Assembly (NCBI GenBank): GCA_001655205.1
Contig: LPNZ01010775.1
Coordinates: 1 to 22,414, forward strand
Source: Lenisia limosa
Taxonomy: Eukaryota > Breviatea
Direction: 5' to 3'
DNA length: 22,414 nt
Shown: positions 17,612 through 22,414 of the stretch, one piece after another
How the letters are laid out: each line of letters opens with the position of its first letter
How positions within the stretch are numbered: position 1 is the first letter of the stretch
Position numbers and translations under genes: made by a program
Notes under the pieces: model-generated
What the model was told of the DNA's origin: nothing
What the model saw: the letters and a program-made list of their open reading frames with translations, nothing else
Databases searched by the model: none

Positions 17612-17779
17612 ATGATAGGAAAGATATTGTTGATGAGATGAGTAAATTTCTGCTTCTCCAGCTCTGTGTTGAATATTGTATTGAAAGTATAAAATCAAAG
17701 CAACTACAACTTAGTATTATATATCACACCGTCCAAATATCTGTGAATTTTCCTCTATCTGTGAAAACAAGCCAAATGA
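17612..17779 (+). repeat. Left arm of long inverted repeat
   Basis: The 168 nt from ATGATAGGAAAGATATTG to CAAGCCAAATGA pair with the reverse complement of 18023-18230. The outer 110 nt are nearly identical in the two arms. The inner 55 nt carry the motif ATATCACACCGTCC and two TCTGTGA words, also found at the right edge of the window. The arm is cut by N. Confidence 0.85.
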
Positions 17780-18022
17780 NNNNNNNNNNNNNNNNNNNNN
17801 NNNNNNNNNNNNNNNNNNNNNNNNNNNNNNNNNNNNNNNNNNNNNNNNNNNNNNNNNNNNNNNNNNNNNNNNNNNNNNNNNNNNNNNNNNNNNNNNNNNN
17901 NNNNNNNNNNNNNNNNNNNNNNNNNNNNNNNNNNNNNNNNNNNNNNNNNNNNNNNNNNNNNNNNNNNNNNNNNNNNNNNNNNNNNNNNNNNNNNNNNNNN
18001 NNNNNNNNNNNNNNNNNNNNNN
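17780..18022. other. Assembly gap 5 at the centre of the inverted repeat
   Basis: A run of 243 N lies exactly between the two arms, as expected where an inverted duplication or a transposon interior could not be assembled. Confidence 0.95.
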
Positions 18023-18230
18023 TAAAAAAAATCACAGATAGAGGAAAATTCACAGATATATGGACGGTGTGATATATGATATTTTTATTGCTTCCTGAAG
18101 AGATATTATTTCTCATATAAACACTAAGTTGTAGTTGCTTTGATTTTATACTTTCAATACAAGATTCAACACAGAGCTGGAGAAGCAGAAATTCACTCAC
18201 CACCCCCATCAACAATATCTTTCCTATCAT
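18023..18230 (-). repeat. Right arm of long inverted repeat
   Basis: Reverse complement of the left arm with one or two substitutions over the outer 85 nt. It carries about 44 extra nt (roughly 18078-18121, TTTTTATTGCTTCCTGAAG region) that the left arm lacks. Its inner end is TTTTTTTA instead of AAAACAAGCCAA, so the arms diverge at the gap. Confidence 0.85.
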
Positions 18231-18453
18231 TATTGCTGAAATGCTCAGATCTACGGCAGTCCAATATAAGAATGCTATACAATATTTCTCTATGTTCTTT
18301 TATTTGTAACCCCATGCAATATGATTGTTGTTCATGTGGTATTTATCTTTTCTTCCTTTGATGACGCACCCCATGGTTAAACGGTTCTATTGATGATGCA
18401 TTCAGTCGTCAAGCTAATCATCTATTCAATCTTACATTTAATTATGTTCTAAA
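18231..18453. other. AT-rich spacer without a supported gene
   Basis: Downstream of the minus-strand gene that stops at 18454 and next to the inverted repeat. I see no gene in it. Confidence 0.4.
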
Positions 18454-19011
18454 TTATGTTTTCCAAGCACCACACACCGCCAAATCTCCATCTTTGTCCC
18501 AAAGTTCTTCTATCTCCATGACTGCCCTTGTTGTCGACCTTCTCTTTTTTCTTGAACGCGGGTCTGCGAAGTCAAACGATGACAAGAAGAACACAAGTGA
18601 AATCCAGGCAAACATAGTAGAAGTTGATAGAAAATCCACCCCAAAGAAAAGAGCTTTCTTATACCCCACATACTGTCATCTGGTTCTCTGAACCCGTCCA
18701 ATGTTTCCTTCGATGTGAAAACAAAAGCACCCAAAACGAACAAAGAATTCAAAGACCTACCACAAGTGCTGTATATGCTCTCTTTTCAACGGAATTCTCC
18801 TCTAAGAAATCAGCAAAAGTACCCCAAAAAGCCTTGGCAATGAACCTGACATACTTAAAAGGTCTTCTAGAGCCTTGGCTGTAGCTTTCTCCTCCGCCCC
18901 TTCAACGTACATGCCGAATACCCTTGTTGTTCGGTTTCTCTTTGCCGTCCTCATAGCAATATTCTCCTCAACTGGCTCATCGCCAAGACTAGCAAATTCA
19001 TTTTTTGCCAT
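18454..19011 (-). CDS. Small single-pass membrane protein, about 138 aa, unrecognised
   Basis: Three exons in phase: 19011 to about 18862 (MAKNEFASLGDEPVEE start), about 18809-18768 (ENSVEKRAYTALV), and about 18672-18454. The N-terminal two thirds are charged and probably cytosolic (RTAKRNRTTR; GAEEKATAKALEDLL). One strong hydrophobic segment follows (STSTMFAWISLVFFLSSF), then a basic stop-transfer patch RSRKKRR and a short acidic tail ending CGAWKT. The FAWISLVFFLSSF...RS segment resembles the first membrane helix of small ER proteins of the ASTERIX type, but the second helix expected there is absent, so I do not assign it. The gene is divergent from the one starting at 19410. Confidence 0.55.
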
Positions 19012-19167
19012 AATAGTGCTGAGAGGAGGAGTTTCTTCAAAGGGAAATGCTATCGAATTTGGGGGTAAAAACGATTCTAAAACTGAATTAAATGTGCTTA
19101 TATTTTACCTGTAAGCGACCTGCTGTTTTAGTCGTGTTATAATGAAATAAGGAGATTTGTGTAAGAT

Positions 19168-19169
<2 letters not shown>

Positions 19170-19209
<40 letters not shown>
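19170..19209 (+). repeat. (AG)20 microsatellite
   Basis: About 40 nt of uninterrupted AG dinucleotide, continuing imperfectly to 19220 (ATGGAGAGATGG). Confidence 0.95.
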
Positions 19210-19216
<7 letters not shown>

Positions 19217-19380
19217 ATGGTTGAGGGGAAGGAAAATGGGAAAGGCAAAATTTTAATCACAAGTAATCAAACCCCAATAATCCTTTGGGTGTGCCCACAT
19301 CCCCCACATCCCCCACATTCCCACAGCACCCTGCTTCCACACATCTTCCATAATAAAGATATTCAGATAATAATCATAAA

Positions 19381-19404
19381 TAATCAGATAATCAGATAAT
19401 CAGA
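19381..19404 (+). repeat. Three tandem TAATCAGA units before a start codon
   Basis: Perfect tandem 8-mers, preceded by the degraded copies ATTCAGATAA and TAATCATAAA at 19361-19380. They form most of the immediate leader of the gene starting at 19410. Confidence 0.85.
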
Positions 19405-19409
19405 AGATA

Positions 19410-20395
19410 ATGACGGAAAATAATGTTGTTCAGACTCTACCATTTGCAGTGTTGAACAAGACGCAGCCTTTCAGCGCAGATACTGTTGATAAGTGAGCTT
19501 GCTTCCCTTTAAATTTTACTTTTCCTGATTTTCCCTTTTTTCAGACAGTGATAGGATTGGAATAATAGGTAGATAATTTGAGTTCTTGGATATGTTTATA
19601 TTTATTTCCTTCCATTTCATGAAGTAGATTTTCTCTCTCTTGTGTCAATTGGTTTTTTATATCATTCTTGTCAACATCCAAATATTTTCTTCTTGAATCA
19701 TCACAATTATTATTTTGTCCTTTCTTTTTTCACATCTTCATCACCAAGGAACTTTCGTGGAATGCCTTTGAACAGATATCCAATGAACTTGCCTGGCTAT
19801 TCTGCTGTTGTAGTCAAAGGTTGGTGCCGTGTCTTTTAAACTCATTTTGTTCCAACTAGGAGGAATATTAGGTTCCCGTGTTCCAATCTGTTTTTTTTAA
19901 AAAAAAAAAGTCATTGATGTTCTATTTAGACAACAACGAGCACACTATTTGTGAGCTTGACCAGATTACAACTTTTGATAAGCCGGAGTCAACAGCTATT
20001 AAAGACTTTATTCATTTCAACACTCTGGTGAGTCTAAGTTGATGTTATTGAAGGCGGCTTGATTCTTTAACGTTTGGGAGGTATATCATATGTAACATTT
20101 TACATTTCTTCAATATTACCGTTATATCCTAGTGTAGGATCGTGTGGCTACCTCAGCTTTGATGATTTTTTTATTCCTTTCTTTTTTAAGTGTAACGTCA
20201 GTAGCTTCACAAATCCCTTGTTTAGTAGAAGTCGCTCCAGATGGTAAATGTAGGTTTGAGATTTTTGTATTTTGTATAGTACTTTGTAAAATAATACATG
20301 TTTTATTATTTAAGTATAGGATAGTATTTACTCAATCTTATAATAATGAATTAGTACAGGTTGTACAAAACGAATATCAAAAGTTGTACCGCTGA
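19410..20395 (+). CDS. Small protein with two hydrophobic segments, 169 aa, unrecognised
   Basis: Exons 19410-19492, 19749-19819, 19930-20027 and 20138-20395 join in phase into exactly 170 codons. Exon 1 starts MTENNVVQTLPFAVLNK. Exon 2 carries NFRGMPLNRYPMNLPGYSAV, exon 3 a hydrophilic acidic region (TICELDQITTFDKPES). Exon 4 has two hydrophobic helices (ALMIFLFLSFLSVTSVAS and FEIFVFCIVLCKIIHVLLF) and a polar tail. The product looks like a two-pass membrane protein with the N-terminus outside the membrane core. I do not recognise the family. The last exon is distinctly T-rich and may include unspliced intron after VAPDG, where GTAAATG follows; the true C-terminus is then elsewhere. It is convergent with the aminotransferase gene, with stops 87 bp apart. 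Confidence 0.6.
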
Positions 20396-20481
20396 TTGAA
20401 AGAAAAGTAGATCCATTGATGCGAATAATGCATATAATTTGAGAAATAAAAAAATAACAATAACATAGAAGGCCACACTGT

Positions 20482-22345
20482 TTATTCTTCCATCGCATCA
20501 TCCTGTAATGTCAGCCCATGATTATTCATAAAAAGAAAAGGGATGGAAAATGCCTTGAGTAGCTTACCAAGATACGCATATTTTTGTCGAAAACGTCAAA
20601 AGCATACTCCATCTCGCTGTCAGAAATCACGAAGGGAGGGCAGACGTGCATGCAAGACCATCTATACATCGTGTAGATCTGAGAGGTGAGCAAGTTATTG
20701 GAGCATAATAAAGTGGTGTAGATCCAACCTTGTCTTCGCGCATCTTCTTCTTGAAGGCAAGCATTGCTGGGTGCGCAGCTGAAATGTTACACAGATTATA
20801 CCACAATAAATAAAACACGATTGAGGGTGGGAGCCTACGGGAGTTGTAGTGGGCAAATGGGTCTCCTCTGTAGTTGATTTGGAAGTCGAAGAGGCCGAAG
20901 AGGCCAACACTGCGTTGGTGCTGTATGGTTAGAAAGGGAGGGAGAAAAAGCTGGACCCATAGCAGTACAGGAGGGGCTAACTTTGATACAGGCATGATTA
21001 GCAGCGAGTTGCTCCATCATGCTCTTCATTTTCTTGCCCTTTTCCTCAACAAGCCCAACGTAGTCTTCTTCGAGGAAGGTCTGAGATGTTACTTCAATAT
21101 TACTTGAAATAGGCGCATAATTCTATTGGTGACTGGAAGGAGCGGATATCAGCTTACTTTGAGGTAGGCATAGGCTGAGGCCAACGTAACAGGATGGTTG
21201 GTATATGTGGTTCCAGTGCCAATGGGGTTGATCTTAAAAATAAAAAAAATGAACAGCATATGACATCAATATTTACACATTTTTAAGGACAAATGAGAGA
21301 CTGACCTGGAAGAAGTCATGGACCTTCTGGCGCATTGCAACACCACCTAAGGGCAGGAAGGCTCCGTTGACTCCCTGGTGATGTTAAAATATCAATTTGG
21401 AAAGAAGCTTCCGTTTCAAACCTTTGCGAAAGTCACAAGATCTGGAATGATCATTGGCTCGGTGTGCATGAAACCGAAGAGCTTTCCTATATATATTGTG
21501 AGAATTGCCATGGCATATTTTCATCCCTTACCAGTTCTACCAAATCCGGCCATCACCTCGTCACACATCATCAGAATGTCATCTGTACAGTTATTGACAT
21601 TCTTTTGAATTGTATTTGCTTACATTTGTCACACAGAGCACGAACACCCTCCAAGTATCCCTGAAATGATGGTGAGAATTAAAGTGGTGAAAAGAGTTAG
21701 TAGTACCTTAGGGGGGATGAGGATTCCATTTGTTCCGGTAACAGATTCCATAACAATGGCTGCAATAGTCTGAGGTCCTTCATACATAATAGTCTCCTAT
21801 TGAATTAGTTGTGAAATTACGACTTTGCAAAAGTTTACCCCCCTCTTGTTTGGCAGACCTGGAGAAGTTCAATGCTTCGTCGTGTGACTTCTTCCTCGCT
21901 CTTTCCAAAACTAAAAGGAAGTAAATCACATGAATGTTATTCTAAAAGTTGTCACGGTGAATCGACTCCCACCTAAAGTAATATGGCCAGGGGTCCATGA
22001 ATTTGATGATGTCGTTGTGACCACCACTTGGAATGGATCGTGGATCTCCAGTCATGCAAATTGTCTAAAAAGTGAAAATTGATAATTTAAATCAGTGAAA
22101 AACAAATAAACCCGCTTCCTACTCTTCCGAAGCTACCATGGTAAGATCGGTACCGGGTCATAATCTAGAGTTCATGACGAAAATGATTGCGGAAAATTCA
22201 AATTGAGTTGAATCACACTAACCTTCTGCTTCTTGGTGAAATTCTTTGCAATGTTTATTGCAGTTTCGTTAGCTTCAGCACCACCAGATGTAAAAGTCAC
22301 AGCATTCAGATCACCAGGCATAATAGAGGCAAGAAGGTCAGAAAC
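20482..22345 (-). CDS. Class III PLP-dependent aminotransferase, 5' end outside the window
   Basis: Transfers an amino group, in this fold typically from an omega-amine or beta-amino acid to pyruvate or a 2-oxo acid. Fourteen exons read continuously from 22345 to the stop at 20482. The cofactor pocket is complete: FTSGGAEANETAI (phosphate-binding glycine/serine turn), YHGSFGR, DILMMCDEVMAGFGRTG (the Asp that pairs with the pyridine nitrogen), and DLVTFAKG with the Schiff-base Lys. The last Lys codon ends an exon exactly, and GVNGAFLPLGG opens the next. The large-domain loop GTGTTYTNHPVTLASAYAYL and the C-terminal RWSCMHVCPPFVIS block follow. The sequence resembles taurine-pyruvate and beta-alanine-pyruvate type enzymes, but the substrate cannot be read from it. 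Introns are 45-78 nt with GT-AG ends. About 100 N-terminal residues are missing beyond the edge, and a repeat occupies the visible 5' intron. Confidence 0.95.
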
Positions 22346-22358
22346 CTACATAGTTATA

Positions 22359-22414
22359 CATATCACACCGTCCATATATCTGTGAATTTTCCTCTATCTG
22401 TGAAAACAAGCCAA
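22359..22414 (+). repeat. Third copy of the ATATCACACCGTCC repeat end, in an aminotransferase intron
   Basis: The last 56 nt match the inner 55 nt of the inverted-repeat arms (ATATCACACCGTCC, two TCTGTGA words, AAAACAAGCCAA) with one or two differences. It lies upstream of the 3' splice site at 22346 on the minus strand, so it is intronic, and it runs off the window. Homology begins sharply at ATATCACACC, which marks the likely outer boundary of the mobile unit. Confidence 0.85.

Larger units (their letters stand above)
19012..19409. promoter_or_regulatory. Divergent intergenic region with (GA)n and TAATCAGA repeats
   Basis: About 400 bp between the starts at 19011 (minus) and 19410 (plus). 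It contains a GA dinucleotide run at about 19170-19209. CCCACA-rich triplets follow at 19292-19322, and three tandem TAATCAGA units end six bases before the + strand ATG. GA runs in promoters often exclude nucleosomes; that role here is inferred. Confidence 0.5.

Noticed and set aside
17638-18230. Frames spanning the inverted-repeat gap on both strands
   Set aside because: They consist of repeat sequence plus N, and read the same words on both strands because the arms are inverted copies.
17612-18230. CRISPR array
   Set aside because: There are only two inverted arms and one distant copy, no regular spacing or spacers, and the genome is eukaryotic.

Overview
The window is eukaryotic nuclear DNA from a draft assembly with five runs of N. 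Nearly every gene is cut by short GT-AG introns, mostly 40-250 nt. The best clue to the organism is a complete fungal-type Zn2Cys6 cluster followed by a recognisable fungal transcription-factor middle domain (5641-10887). I infer a fungus, perhaps an early-diverging lineage given the intron density and AT-rich spacers, but I cannot name a taxon. All gene models below were built by hand, by joining open exons whose splice phases agree. None was checked against transcripts.

Layout from left to right. 109-2188 (+): 3' part of an unrecognised multi-exon gene. 2395-5238 (-): an unrecognised gene of about 461 aa, convergent with the first. 5641-10887 (+): Zn2Cys6 transcription factor, divergent from its left neighbour across a 400-bp spacer. 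11135-12889 (-): PLAC8-family cysteine-rich protein, 281 aa. 13283-14070 (-): small ubiquitin-like-domain protein interrupted by two gaps. 14088-16634 (+): leucine-rich-repeat protein with a roughly 270-residue Lys/Glu helix, starting 17 bp from the ubiquitin-like gene. 16748-17504 (-): unrecognised Cys/His-rich and hydrophobic protein. 17612-18230: long inverted repeat around a gap. 18454-19011 (-): small membrane protein. 19410-20395 (+): small protein with two hydrophobic segments. 20482-22345 (-): class III PLP aminotransferase, cut by the right edge.

No pathway links these genes. They look like an ordinary gene-dense neighbourhood with alternating divergent and convergent pairs.

The most unusual signal is a family of seven short palindromic elements of about 50-105 bp. 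Their outer end reads TTRGGGCTTC, followed by a variable arm ending near GGTYCRAAAAA. All seven fall inside or directly beside introns predicted independently from reading frame, and six of seven lie in the same orientation relative to transcription. That is what an introner-like or MITE-derived intron family would look like. A second repeat, with the end motif ATATCACACCGTCC, occurs as the long inverted repeat at 17.6-18.2 kb and again inside the aminotransferase intron at the right edge.
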